Shown piece by piece: positions 35,601 to 47,400 of a stretch of DNA of 64,000 bases; positions within the stretch are counted from its first letter, which is position 1, and every line of letters begins with the position of its first letter. The stretch lies in the NCBI GenBank assembly GCA_028015205.1, contig CM051508.1, positions 18,184,001 to 18,248,000 of the forward strand, given 5' to 3'. Source of the DNA: Mytilisepta virgata. Taxonomy: Eukaryota > Mollusca > Bivalvia > Mytilida > Mytilidae. A program made the position numbers and the translations under genes. The notes below the pieces were generated by a model. The model worked only from the letters and a program-made list of their open reading frames with translations. It had not been told where the DNA came from and did no database searches.

Positions 35601-36655
35601 AATTTAGATTTTTGTTTTGATTTTCAACATTTTAGACCTTGAGCACAATTGGTGTGTCGTCCAAACTGTTATTAAAGAATCATATCTAGTACGAAAGGGT
35701 AAATGCAAATGAGACAAAAACGTTGAAATTTTTAGATCCGTTTTTACCTCATTGAAATTTATCAACATATATCCTTTCATATGTTGTCCGCAATGTTTTA
35801 CCAGTCGTTGTTGAGAATAGAACTTTCGCACAAATAAGCTTTTGTAATTAATTTTAACTTTTTAAGTCATGATAAACGAAAATTGTTATTTTATCAAATC
35901 GTTAAAGATGTAGTAAACACTTTATATTAAATTAATTTAGAGTTTTATCAGAATTTCTATACAACAAACTGTCCGTTTTTCATGTTACCTTTTCTCTACT
36001 TATTTAACTAAAGGAGAAACCATTTGATTTTTATGGGGTGTGTGTGTGGGATGAAATGTTTTATTCTGACTATATTTTTCACAACTAAAGTGGTCCTGGC
36101 TTTATATCTGGTCTTGCCTTTTTCCTTCGAATTACCAATTTCTCCTCTCTTTTCCGTGTTGTATTTTATTTGTTGCAACACTGACATTGTTCACATTTGC
36201 TTAGCGGAAAACTGCTTAAAGCAATATTTTTTAATAACTAACATCCAGGGTTCTCACTAAGAATTTTTCATTAATGAGTCCCAGGACTCATCGCCACTTT
36301 TTACATCTATTACAAATGATACAAATTTCTTCAGTCGAAATAGTTAAACCCTAAAATTTTGTGTCAGAATGTACGTCTGAAACATCATTAAAATAATCAA
36401 CTGTTAGCGAATATAGTTCCCCCTTTTTCAAAGCAGCAGATTAATAGGACTAGATTTTAAACACTTTCTTGATCAGATAATTTTTCATGTAGTAATTTGG
36501 TCTCTGTGAAAATGATCTAATTCCAGGATGCTAGGGGATAAGTACATAATAACTATATAGATATTTCGGGCATTTTCTTGAGTTTAGCAATGGTAGAAAT
36601 TTTTAATGATTCTAAATATTTTCCACTGATGATTGTACGTTGATTAAAATAAAGC

Positions 36656-37043
36656 GTATAAGTTTGAATTATCAATTTTTTTTTAATTGTTGTCCAGTTG
36701 GAGCGATTATTTTATATTATACGAATTACATCCTCCTAAGTCAGCGTTTTGTATCCACGTTCGTTCCTACAGCCATTGGCATCACACATTCATATTTTGC
36801 TGGTCGAATATATAGCCGCCTGGTGTGTGACCTAGAAAATTGTACCTACGACGCAAATTGATTCTCTTTTGTTCTTGGGAAGAACCAATGAAAATCGTTC
36901 ACTTCCGACCCGCAAAATATGAATATGTGATGTCAGAAGTTTGTATGAACGAACGTGGATACAAAACCTTGACTTTGGAGGATGACGAGTTATTGATCGG
37001 TCACTATATGCATGATTTGTTAATATCCAAAAATTGATTAAAA
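36656..37043. repeat. Long inverted repeat upstream of cGAS-like copies B1/B2
   Basis: TTTTGTATCCACGTTCGTTC near 36748 pairs with GAACGAACGTGGATACAAAA near 36947, with imperfect pairing extending about 130 bp outward. The right arm contains a 48-codon frame (36891-37037) starting MKIVHFRPAKYEYVMSEVC. In copy A the same frame has an early stop. I cannot tell whether this is a 5' exon or part of a foldback. Confidence 0.75.
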
Positions 37044-37322
37044 AACTATTCCAGTTACTTTGCTAGTAGTTGCTTTAATCATCTATCATGGATGATATAT
37101 ATAATTAATAAAACTATATTATGAAATTTTTCAATGATTTTGATTTACACAAAACTTTTCCACCCAAAATGTTTTAGAGGAATATAAATAAGCGAAGAAT
37201 CCAATTTTTAAAAAAAGGTACATTGTTAAGCCGTGTACATCGAATAATAATCAGTTCAAAAAAGCAGACGTTTGAAAAATATATCAACAATATCCTTTTT
37301 ATTTATTATAATTTTTTTACAG

Positions 37323-37944
37323 ATCATGACCCGTCCATTTCAGTAGCCCTATACAAATATATGTATGATAACATAGTAGGTACGGAAGAAGATGTGAAAA
37401 GATTAAGACTGAGCAATGCCATGTCAGACAAAACATATTCCCAAGCCGCACATAATACAAGAATATTACAAGTGGCAGCTTTGGAGAAGGTCTTCTAATG
37501 AAAGGAAGTGATTTGGATATGATGTATGTATTTGAAAGTTTTCATGTCTATGAAAACGTAAATTTGTGTTGTGACGGAATTTTTATTACAACCTTGGAAA
37601 TGGACCAAGAAGATACAAAGCCAGGATTTACTAGGTTGCATCTTCTAAATAATATTAGCAAATACAGCGAATTCTACAGATCTTCCATCATTACAGAAAA
37701 GAGTACTGATTATCTTTCTAGCACGGAAATAAAGAATCATTTCCTGAGTTTGGGGCTTCGTGAAGTTTCTTGTGAAATTCACGGACCCTGCCTTTCAGAT
37801 AAAGATGGAGAGTTTGACTTTGCATTGTGTATCCACAGTAAATTATGGATAAGTCAAGCAAGACCGTGGATCACAAGATCATACAACAAATGGCCTAGTG
37901 ATGAACTGAAACAAGTAATTGTAGATCATCTGAGAATCTTATAT
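37323..37944 (+). pseudogene. cGAS-like copy B1, truncated and frameshifted
   Basis: The exon starts at 37323 after TTTTTTTACAG and encodes HDPSISVALYKYMYDNIVG. An indel at about 37447-37475 breaks the frame inside the GSxGEGL motif; the other frame continues MKGSDLDMMYVFESFHVYEN through PWITRSYNKWPSDELKQVI to 37944. The GSxGE half and the DLD half therefore lie in different frames. At 37929 it carries the same 256-nt deletion as copy A, then runs straight into an intron-end-like TTTTTTTTACAG and copy B2. It cannot make a working enzyme. Homology and deletion show that it shares a common ancestor with copy A. Confidence 0.88.
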
Positions 37945-37954
37945 CCTTTTTAAT

Positions 37955-37965
37955 TTTTTTTACAG
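37955..37965 (+). other. Polypyrimidine tract and AG splice acceptor before B2
   Basis: TTTTTTTTACAG directly precedes ATCATGACCCGTCC. The same acceptor precedes B1 (to 37322) and copy A (to 8544), so all three copies start at the same exon boundary. Retention of intron sequence shows duplication through DNA, not retroposition. Confidence 0.75.
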
Positions 37966-37998
37966 ATCATGACCCGTCCATTTCAGTAATACAAATAT

Positions 37999-39843
37999 AT
38001 GTGTGATAACATAGTAGGTACGGAAGAAGATGTTAAAAGATTAAGGTTGAAGAATGCCATGTTAGACAAAACAACTTACCAAGCCAAAAATGCAACAATA
38101 ATTACAAGTGGCAGCTTAGGAGAAGGTCTTTTAATGAAAGGAAGTGATTTGGATATTATGTTTGTACATAAAAGCTATCATGTCTATGAAAATGTAAATT
38201 TGTGTTGTGACGGAACTTTTTTAACAATCTTAATGGACCAAGAAGATACAAAGCCAGGATTTACTAGGTTACGTCTTCTAAATAATATTAGCAAATACAG
38301 CGAATTATACAGATCTCACTGCATTACAGAAAAGGGTATCGATTATCTTTCTGGCACAAAAATTAAGAATCATATCGTGAGTTCAAAATATCCTGAAATG
38401 TCATGTGTAATTCACGGACCCTGCATTTCAGATGAAGGTGGAAATCTTGACTATGCATGGTGTATCCACAGTAAATTATGGATAAGTCAAGCAAAACCGT
38501 GGATCACAAGATCATACAACAAATGGCCTAGTGATGAACTGAAACAAGTAATTGTAGATCATGGTGTTCTATTTGTGCCAATAGGAATGAAGAATTCTCC
38601 AACTGAAGATATTGAATGGAGAATTTCATTTTCGGTTGGCGAAAAATTTTTGATTTATACCTTTAGTCATGTTCAAATGATGTGTTATGCACTGATGAAA
38701 ATTCTTTTGAAAGATGTTATAGCAAAGCAAAATGGATGCGCGGATTTACTCTGTTCGTATTTTCTGAAAACCGTTATATTTTGGTTATCGGAAGAGCTAT
38801 CTCCTTCAGTATGGAAACCTGAGAATCTTGTATATTGTTTTGGTCAGTGTCTGCGTAGACTTATATATTACATTAATTTAACTGTTTGTCCCCATTATTT
38901 TATTCCAGAGAACAATCTATTTGAAAGTAAAATTGGACAACAAGAAAGGGCAATATTGCTAGAAAATATAGATATACTCAATATAGGATGGCGAAGTGTT
39001 TTATATTCGAGTCAGTTATCTGATTTTTTATCTCTCCAACCCAATAATGTAATATCTGTTTCCACGGTAAAATTTATACATTGTAATTTTTCATTCGAAC
39101 TAATTACGACTTTACCATCAATGATCCAAGAGAACCTAGAAAAAATCCTATTATCGTGTAAATCATATAGAATAAAGCGGGTTGCTTTAAGGAATCTTTC
39201 GCGCGTGTATACTAAAATCTCACAAACCATACCTGTGGAGCATATAGACAGCAATAAACGCGGATATGAGAATTACCGGACATGTCTTTCTTACTTATTA
39301 CGAACTTTAAATCAGGATGCCGTGTCGGGATGGTTATTGATCGCTTCATTGTTCTACAACAAGAAACAATATTGGAAATGCTTGTATATTCTTTCATATT
39401 GTTTATCGAAATGTACACCTGAAATGATATACCCTAACTCACCACTGTCTGAGTTACAACGTCAACTCCTCATATGTAAAACATTCGAAAAGATGGATAG
39501 TTTTGCGATTATCCGACTTGTACATGCTAATCGAGTGTTGTTTTCACCTGATTCGCCATTGACTCCACGAGAACTGAATACTCCAGGATTTCTAGCGTTT
39601 CAACCTTTAGTGTATACATACTTTCTTTCCTTTCTTTGTCATTACAGACTTGGCAATATTCAGGAATGTCAAAGTGCACTTAGAAATTTAAAACTGAATG
39701 TGGACTATACATTTTCTTTCGATCGTCGTCGTGAAATAGCTTTATCATTCCATTGTCTTTTCATAGCATCAATAATGGCTGGGGACCTTGATCAGGCCAA
39801 TGAAGCGGCTAGTAATGCTTTACAAATATTAGAAAAGGATTGA
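37999..39843 (+). CDS. cGAS-like (Mab-21 fold) nucleotidyltransferase, copy B2
   Basis: 614 codons. Residues 38-54 give GSLGEGLLMKGSDLDIM: the nucleotidyltransferase GS motif plus the metal-binding DLD (50, 52). D151 in NLDYAWCIHSK is the best candidate for the third acid. EWRISFS (206-212) is the signature Mab-21 segment. From about residue 400 the protein is helical and TPR-like (LSYLLRTLNQDAVSGWLL; FLSFLCHYRLGNIQ). Family members such as cGAS and animal cGAS-like receptors make cyclic dinucleotides in the cytosol as an antiviral signal; that role is inference here. The start chosen is the first in-frame ATG. The exon really begins at 37966 (after ACAG), where a 5-nt deletion relative to B1 makes the incoming frame stop at 38004. 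Only 20 nt of intron separate it from B1, so this is either an internally initiated protein or a recent pseudogene. Confidence 0.82.
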   Translation: MCDNIVGTEEDVKRLRLKNAMLDKTTYQAKNATIITSGSLGEGLLMKGSDLDIMFVHKSYHVYENVNLCCDGTFLTILMDQEDTKPGFTRLRLLNNISKYSELYRSHCITEKGIDYLSGTKIKNHIVSSKYPEMSCVIHGPCISDEGGNLDYAWCIHSKLWISQAKPWITRSYNKWPSDELKQVIVDHGVLFVPIGMKNSPTEDIEWRISFSVGEKFLIYTFSHVQMMCYALMKILLKDVIAKQNGCADLLCSYFLKTVIFWLSEELSPSVWKPENLVYCFGQCLRRLIYYINLTVCPHYFIPENNLFESKIGQQERAILLENIDILNIGWRSVLYSSQLSDFLSLQPNNVISVSTVKFIHCNFSFELITTLPSMIQENLEKILLSCKSYRIKRVALRNLSRVYTKISQTIPVEHIDSNKRGYENYRTCLSYLLRTLNQDAVSGWLLIASLFYNKKQYWKCLYILSYCLSKCTPEMIYPNSPLSELQRQLLICKTFEKMDSFAIIRLVHANRVLFSPDSPLTPRELNTPGFLAFQPLVYTYFLSFLCHYRLGNIQECQSALRNLKLNVDYTFSFDRRREIALSFHCLFIASIMAGDLDQANEAASNALQILEKD

Positions 39844-40384
39844 TTGAATCAAGTTAATATATGCTACTCAAACTTAAACTGAAATCAACTGTCATATCAT
39901 AAAGCATGTGTTTTTGTCATGGTATTTTATTTACTTGAGAATAGCACCTTCGAATGTTCTAGTATAACAAAACTGGGTAAAGAAACATAAGATCAGAAAT
40001 TAACCCAAACATTATTGTTAAAGATTGTATCCATAAAAATTGTCAATTTGCTTTATCTTTCGCTTTCAAAATCCGGTGAATTTACAGAAAAATTAAGATA
40101 CAAATGGAGATATGGTTAATGTGCACTTGGCTGCGATGTGAAAAATCTGTGAAAATTCTTTTCAATTAATTTTTACATCTTATTGAAGATTTTGTTACAA
40201 AATTAATCGGATAATAGAAAGAAAAGCATGTTATCGATAAATGTTTTATACAAATTCGTGTTAGAAATTTTTAAAAAAAGTGCATTAATTATGATGCAGT
40301 GAAAAGGGATATTCACCAAATTATCAGAGATCGATAAGGTGTGAATTTAGGGGCAAATATAAAATTCTTTGATACCAATTTTGA

Positions 40385-40418
40385 TGCACAAGATGTTTCG
40401 TCTAATTACGACTCAACA
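40385..40418 (-). ncRNA. Hammerhead ribozyme relic, copy B
   Basis: Homologous position to 11316-11361. Minus strand: CTGTTGA (A6 lost), stem II GTC...GAC, GAAA, then CATC with the palindromic helix III shortened, then TTGTGC. The 5' side of stem I is missing. Not functional. Confidence 0.65.
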
Positions 40419-41321
40419 GCCTTAAATATTGAAAGCCAAAACAACAATCCAAAAGTTGAAGAGCAGATTTAAAAATTCCGAAAATACCAAAAGGGTTAAG
40501 GACAGAGCTATGCACGAGGAAGATACCCCTTAGTGTCCACAAATATAAAGACGAAACCGGAGAAAGTGTACTTAAGAAAAAACTCAGATATGCGAGAGAA
40601 AAAGGGAACGTTTTATAAATCCAGAAAGCTAAGTGTAAGAATTAATCAAGGAATTAACAATCGACATCTTACCCTTGGGAATCTGCGGATCTCTCCCCAT
40701 CTGTCAAAAAATCTGTAGTTCTTTTGTTTGAACACTTTTGATATGTTTTCGCTTTCTGTACATCAAAATAGACTTAAAGATAATGTATTTTTATATTTGA
40801 ATGGTTGTATTAAATAATATGAAGATTATTGATTTTTCAATTATTTAGCGTGATATTCTCAGCCTGCGATTTATATTAAACTTATGTATTTATAGAGGAT
40901 TGGGAAAGAAGTTGTACAAACTAATGCTTATCCCTTTCCACTTTATAGATACGACTACGACCCCTGTATCGACATTTTAGCCTACTCTTTTCGGCATCTA
41001 CATAGGAGTCTTTAACGTTCTGTGGTGGTCTCCCGTAACACCTCGCGGTTGGTGTCGATAGGGCGTCGCAAATTTATTTCTGAAATTTGGAACAAAAATG
41101 GAACATACAAAACAAAGGGGATGAAAAAAGGTTAGAAAAACCTAAAGGTCGTACCACAATAAACCAGTAAACCAAAAGAAAACACACAAAACAAAAAAGT
41201 ATTAAAGTTTTTATGATGACCTGCATGAACCCTCCTTAAGACAGTTCGAATTCAGCTTTTCCGGATACAAAAGCAGTTTCTGTATCTTAAATGACAACCG
41301 CCATATGCTGCTTCGATTTTT

Positions 41322-41587
41322 AGCTCACCTGGCCCAAAGGAAAATATGAGTTATTGCCATCAATTGGCGTCCGTCGTCCGTCGTCGTAAACTTTCTTAAA
41401 AGACCCAACCCATCATCCAAGATGGCTGCCAGATCTGAACAGTGTTTAATATAGGACCTAATTAGAAAAATCACTGAGATCTTGTTTGAAACCAGTGAGC
41501 CTGTTGGAACTTGACAGCAATGTTCCAGGCTGCCAGTCAAAATAGACAGAGTCCAGGTGAGCGATACAGGCTGATGGGAGCCTCTAG
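41322..41587. repeat. Short GCTCACCTGG-family copy
   Basis: Starts TAGCTCACCTGGCCCAAAGG and ends CCAGGTGAGCGATACAGGCT, so head and tail are inverted, bracketing GTCCGTCGTCCGTCGTCG and GACCTAATTAGAAAAATCAC. A 266-bp internally deleted copy inserted in duplicated block I, copy B. 41706-43190 contains AT-rich sequence with no recognisable gene. Confidence 0.8.
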
Positions 41588-43189
41588 TTGTATATAGTTT
41601 TGATTGCGATGATCTAATTGCTGGTTTTTGATTTCGTTTGTCTAACCCGTATACTGTTTAATCGAATAGTAAGTCTAGATTCTCAACGCTTTACCTGCAT
41701 TATTTCCCTTTTTATCGCTATATATTGACCAACCAAGAGACCATTCAGAAAGAAAAGTTCAGGAAAAGTGGAAATAATTCTTTCCAGACAACGGAATTCC
41801 TGTCATGCGTATCCTCTCAATATTTGACCTTCCAGTGATGGTTCCAATATCCAGGAAACAAGAACACAATCCAGTCAAATAAATCTGCGCAAAATATCTC
41901 CCTTACACTTCCGCCTGAATTAGCTCTCTTTAAATTCCTTTAAAAAAATTATGAGAAAATTCATCTTTTATGGATGAGCATGTGCAGAAACCACTTCCGG
42001 TAAAATTTGGTGACCTAACTTCCTACGACGTAAATTCCTGTAGGTCGCTCAGTCCCTCTATACTGACGTTTCCTGGGCAAAACAAAAAACCCCTGGTCAA
42101 TATATTGATTTGGTCACTAACTGATCTTTACTTTTCGGCCATCTTGCCTATACTGTTTACATGTATATGACATGACGATGACACTAAAGAAATCAAAATT
42201 CTCATTTCAACTTGCTGCATAGACACATGCTGAATCCCAATATCCGCCGTACACAAAACAATTGTCTAAAATAGATGGAAGAGAGTTCTTGTAAATGTGA
42301 GAAAAATCTAGCCTTTAAAATTAAAACTGTAATAGTGTTACAAAGCAATACCGGACCTTGCATAACAAACCTTTATCAAAGGTTAAAAGTCCAGAAAATG
42401 GAAGGAACCTTACAATAAAATCCTTTCTACCAAATCGAAAACCCTATTACAGCCTGCAGAGAGCAAAACCATATTTGGGTAACGTGTGTTATGTCTGGGT
42501 AAATACACATAACCCAATTGAAGAGGTCAAAACATCAGGGTTAATCATTTTCTTTAGCCACAGTGAAAATCAATAAATCATTAAAAATACATATTGAAGG
42601 TTAGGGTATTGCTGTTTGCAATAACACAAACTTAATCGTGTACAAAAACATGTACGATAATATTAGCATATCTCTGCAATAAGTTTGTTACTTTAAGATA
42701 ATTATACTAAAATTTAAAGAAAAATCAGTAGAAGGTTTTTTTTTACCAAATTATTATCAATATTCCTCATTTGGCTTCAATTTGTATAATTTCCTTATTA
42801 GTTTGTCAATCTTTATCATCAACTATTTATCATAAAACAATGCCTATTTTACAAAAGACCCGTTTTGTTTTGTGACGGTCTTCATAAATACAAAAATTTG
42901 GGTTTTTGGCTCACGTTATTGTGAGCATGTATGTTTTGTTTTCTAAAAAAACCAACAAAAAGTATGCTTGAAAGTCAGACGTAATTTGTTGCCTACTAAA
43001 AAAGAAATCATGAAAGTACGTTTTCTTTCCGTATTTGAAAAGTATACATAACAATTGACAATCTGGTAAATTTTTGGCAAAAAATCGGTAGAGGAGCCTT
43101 ATTGTAACGTATTCCCTTAACTTTTTAACGAGCTGCTGTTGGACAGATATCATTGCTGTATTAAACACAGACAAAGACAATTTCAAAAA

Positions 43190-44375
43190 GTGCAATTTTT
43201 ACAGAATTACATAAAATTACGTATTTAAAGAATCAGGGCCATAAATGACCATGCGATTCTTCGGAATATACGGTTCTTCGAAATATCCCGGATATTCCGA
43301 GGCATGCAACGTTATACCAATGACCTCGCAGGTTACACTCCATAAGTTAATAGTACCATTTCCTATGTGAAGTGAGCTTACAAATGTCATGGTCTTGTGC
43401 CATCTTCAGAGTAAATAATACCCATATACATGTATATATATTCTGAAAGGCCATTATGTAAGCATTGTCTCAATCATGATAAAATAAATAAAAAATATCC
43501 ATGGAAACCTAGTTGTCATAGCAACATTTCAAAATTTTTCATTAAAGAAGCTTTAAAAATGTTAAATTTCACTCCACTTCGGCTTAAAATTGAGGTCTGA
43601 TGTAGCATTTCAATGCAATTAAGACTTAATTTTTCAGATTCTGCATAAAATTCCATTACATATGTGGGGGAAAAAGTATACTTTTCCAGCTCTTTTTTCT
43701 GCAATTTAACTTACCAGTCCAGGTGCTGATTATCACTTTCAAAGTTTTACACACCACATGTCAATTCACAATTCCCAGTTTATTACCCCCCATTACTTGT
43801 CAGAAGCAAAGTCAGTTAATGTTTTCGTATTTTTTAAAACTAAAATCTATCCTTTTTCTGTCAATATTACAATTTTTAGGTTAAGACATTTATTATTTAT
43901 CTATCATGTAGTCAGACTTTACCAACTCTAATAATTAATAAAATTATGGGGGTGCATTTCTCTGCTAAGATAATTAGTGGAGTCTAACCGCAATTATCGA
44001 AAAATTTCTGAAAAGTTATGTACTTTTTTTTATAGACGCCACAAACTTTTATTGATGTAAGCCCTAAAGCCTCAGAGTAGGTTTTAAAAAAGAGAGAAAA
44101 TTCACAGTATTGTATTTCTACAAATTATCGTAATCAATTTCCTGGTATATTTAAACAAGGAAAGACAGGAAACAATACAAGCATATAGCTATTGAAAAGC
44201 TTTACAATAGTTATTCCTGGAAATCCCGATAATACTGGTAGTTATCCTCAAATTTCCAAGAATTAAACATTGTATACTATTGTTATAAGGGGACATGAAA
44301 CTGTTTACTTGTTTCCTTAATTGTCACATTTGAAAGAACCTGATATTTTTCAAATTTGATTGGCGGGTTTACTGG
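43190..44375 (+). repeat. Single arm of the foldback family, split by a TIR element
   Basis: 43190-43329 and 43990-44375 together match one arm of the 16.7-19.3 kb foldback (ACATAAAATTACGTATTTA; AATTATCGAAAAATTTCTG; CCAAGAATTAAACATTGTAT). The TIR element at 43330-43989 sits between the two parts, so it inserted later. Confidence 0.8.
43330..43989. mobile_element. TIR element (MITE-like), solitary copy
   Basis: AGGTTACACTCCATAAGTTAA at the left end and TAATTAGTGGAGTCTAACC at the right end, same length class as the array copies at 26.5-29.9 kb but more diverged. Nested inside another repeat. Confidence 0.85.
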
Positions 44376-45009
44376 TCTATTATGGCAACAAGCTTAAGTC
44401 ATTTTTAATAATAAAAAAAGAGATTGATTGTTGCTTGCTTAACATCCAGTGGCAAATATTTCATGAATCTCCTGGACAACATGGACAAGAACAAATTGAA
44501 CAATTTTTCAAACAAAAATTATTTTGGACGGGGCACAAATGGAACCAATTTTGACTACCAATGTGAAAAGTTGGAGTCTTCTGTAGCGGCATAAGTCTAC
44601 TCTTTTTAGAAGACTACAGAATGAGTCTTTAGCGCGCACCCCCCTTCCCAACCTTCCTCAAGGAGAAGTTCTCCATTATCCACCACCAAGCTGGGGACGC
44701 GCCGAGCATCTCTTTGGGTTCAGCTCCCGTGATCCATCACAGTTGCGCGAAAAGTCTTACAGGGGCGACTAGAATTTGTACGATAAACATATTATCGGGT
44801 GTTCTGCGTAATGGTATTGTAAAATATCAGCCGCTCGACGCATTATGAATCGTTTAGGCTCATTCGATGCTCTTACTTGCGCTTCATATTGGGGCTCGTG
44901 GCTGTTATTGAAGAATATCAATGGGCAGAAAAGCTGACAATCTATACTTATCAGAATTGTATCCGACGACCTGGACCATTATCTAAGATGGCCGCCACAG
45001 GCAAACTTA
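44376..45009. other. Sequence with no counterpart in copy A
   Basis: Separates the two parts of duplicated block II, copy B. Includes a relatively GC-rich patch at 44640-44780 (CCACCACCAAGCTGGGGACG) and a TAAAATATCAGCCGCTCGAC patch that resembles an arm of the palindrome at 55221-55347. No gene supported. Confidence 0.5.
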
Positions 45010-47045
45010 TTTCAACATAGTACCCTATGGGAAAATTATTTCAAGATCTTCTTGTCTGAAACCACTTGGCCAATTGGAACCAAACATGGCACATTGGTTA
45101 ATATATTGTCCTTTCAGAACTGCATTCGATGACCCCGCCCGCCATCCAAGAAAGTATCCTTTGGGAAAATTCATTTAAAAGATCTAGTTTATAAAGTATC
45201 AATGAAATTTATGTCAAAGGTTTAGATTAGAATTCTTTTGGACGAGTCGGAAAATCAGCACCAAAAACTTATTTTTCTAAGGGTTCTTCCTCTTTGAATT
45301 GTAAAAATATGGGAAATTGACTTAGGAAACAATCTCATGTCTACATTTCTCCAAAGATTTTAATGAAATTTAGTTCTAAGGTTGATATCAAAATTTTCTC
45401 GACATATTCAAAAATAAAGTACGACGGATTGATTTTCTGAGAGTTATTCCTCTTTGAGAATTAATAATAAGGAAAACAGACTTTTAAAACAATTTCAAAT
45501 CTACGTATCTCTACAGATTATAATGAAAGTACTGTACACCCAAATATGAATGTAATCATATTATGAAATAGCAAATGCTTGGAACAATTGGATTTTAAAC
45601 ATAACAATTCCAAGTTTGCTAAATATCCTAGAAGACTCAGACCTCCAATTTTTAGGAAAAGTTTCCTAGCAACCATATATTAAATTAGTCATGTCATGTG
45701 TCATTGCTTGGAATAAATAAATTTCAAACATTGCAGTTCCAGCTTTATTAGATATCCTAGAAGAGTCTCAGACCCTTAAATTTTTGGGAAAGAACCTAAC
45801 AACCTTATACTAAACTAGTCATGTGTGAAATTACAATTACTTGTTGGAATAAATTAATTTCAAACACCGCAATTCCATCTTTGATAAATATTTCGGAAGA
45901 CTCTCAGAACTTAGTTTTGTATGAGTTTATTTCAGTAATTTTGGAACTTTCTGTCAGGTTATTTTTTGTTATTGACCTATAATTCGCAGGTGTTATTGGC
46001 AATTATCTATCAATCTTGTGCTGTATGCCCCATCCATGAATGTGGAAGTGGTGTATAGATTTACCCTTGTCTATCCGTACGTCCGTGTGTCCTTCTTGTC
46101 TCGTTAAGTTTTTGCATTTAGGTCCATTTCTCAGAAACTCATTAAGATATATATGATATTACACCACTACAATCCCCTTTAAGACTGAACACAGCTGAGT
46201 GACATTTTTGTCAGTTTGACCTACATTTAATGCATGAGTGACTCTGATAAAGTTTCATATCCAAGAATCCATGGTGTTATATCAATGATACTTACTATAA
46301 TCGTCTTACATTATATAATGCATTTCTCCAAACAGTTGGGCCTTCTTGACCAACATTTCGTGCATGAGTGACTCGGTTAAGTTTTAGCCTTTAAATCCAT
46401 TTCTGAGAATTCTATAGAGACATATCAATGGTATTACCTATGCATTTATCTTACATGACAGTACATCAAAATTCAGCAACATCATGTTATTTAAGGAAAT
46501 ATGTCCTATATTTATACTTGAGTGACTTTGGTAAAAATTTTTGCATTTAGGTATATCATTAAAGAACCTATGGTAGTATATTGATGATATTACAGAAATA
46601 CCATCATCTTATATAGTACATCAAAATTCAGCATTATCTGAGTCAACCTCAGCTTGATTTATCTTATATGACAGTACAACAAAAGTCAGCAACATATTAG
46701 TCATTATGTCCTATATTTTATGCTTGTTTAACTTTAATTTTGTGCATTTAGTTGTATTATTATGGAACCCATGGTAAATGATATTTCACTACGTAACGGT
46801 TGTTACCTTATATAATATAACAAAACTCATCTACATTTGAGTCACTATGACCTATTTTTATGCTTCAGTGACTTCATTAGATTATAGCATTTGTGTCCGT
46901 ATGTCCAAAACAGAATTTGATACTGAGGATTCACTATTTTAAATTTAACCAAGATATATAAATATAATACTCAAAATTATTTCCCACCATTCATAACAAA
47001 TAATAATCTGTGTTCAGGGGAATCCTAGTCTTACAGACACACGGC
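45010..47045 (+). repeat. Duplicated block II, copy B, main part
   Basis: Matches 1311-3395 from AACATAGTACCCTATGG to TAGTCTTACAGACACAC. Copy B lacks the 3.6-4.7 kb minisatellite; an RT-family tail fragment follows instead. Confidence 0.85.
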
Positions 47046-47400
47046 CTGTAGGTTCAAGGAAATTACTTGACCAGATTAAATCAAAACTTTCAGAAATGGT
47101 TACGTGGTTAGAATTGAAAAGAATTTTATACCGGATCTGACAGGACATCATGGCCGGTGTCCTGCACGAAGCAGTGACTGTTTTCCCTTCTGGAGCACCT
47201 GAGTCTACCCCCGTTTTTTTTTTTTTTTTTTTGGTGGGGTCCACGTTGTTAATATGTTTTTGGTTTTTAATTGTATTGCTTGTATTGTTTTGATCTTGTC
47301 TTTGTTTTGCCCTGGAGTTGGTCAGTTTCAATTTTTCTCTCCTTCGAATATCCCTTTGGTATTTTATGACTTTACGTATAGAAATATATCATGTTTGGGC
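47046..47400 (+). mobile_element. 3' tail fragment of an RT-family element
   Basis: GGAGCACCTGAGTCTACCCC, a T-run (47213-47232) and GGTGGGGTCCACGTTG, then TATCCCTTTGGTATTTTATG. It resembles the 32916-33240 tail. The 105-codon minus-strand frame over it is not a gene. Confidence 0.55.

Larger units (their letters stand above)
35905..41705 (+). repeat. Duplicated block I, copy B (carries cGAS-like copies B1 and B2)
   Basis: Collinear with 6870-12595. Differences: no TTAA element, an extra head-to-tail partial gene copy (B1), a decayed hammerhead, and a GCTCACCTGG-family insertion at 41322-41587 near the right end. Confidence 0.85.

Noticed and set aside
47014..47331. 105-codon minus-strand frame
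   Set aside because: Runs across a retroelement tail and a long T-run (poly-Lys); not protein-like.
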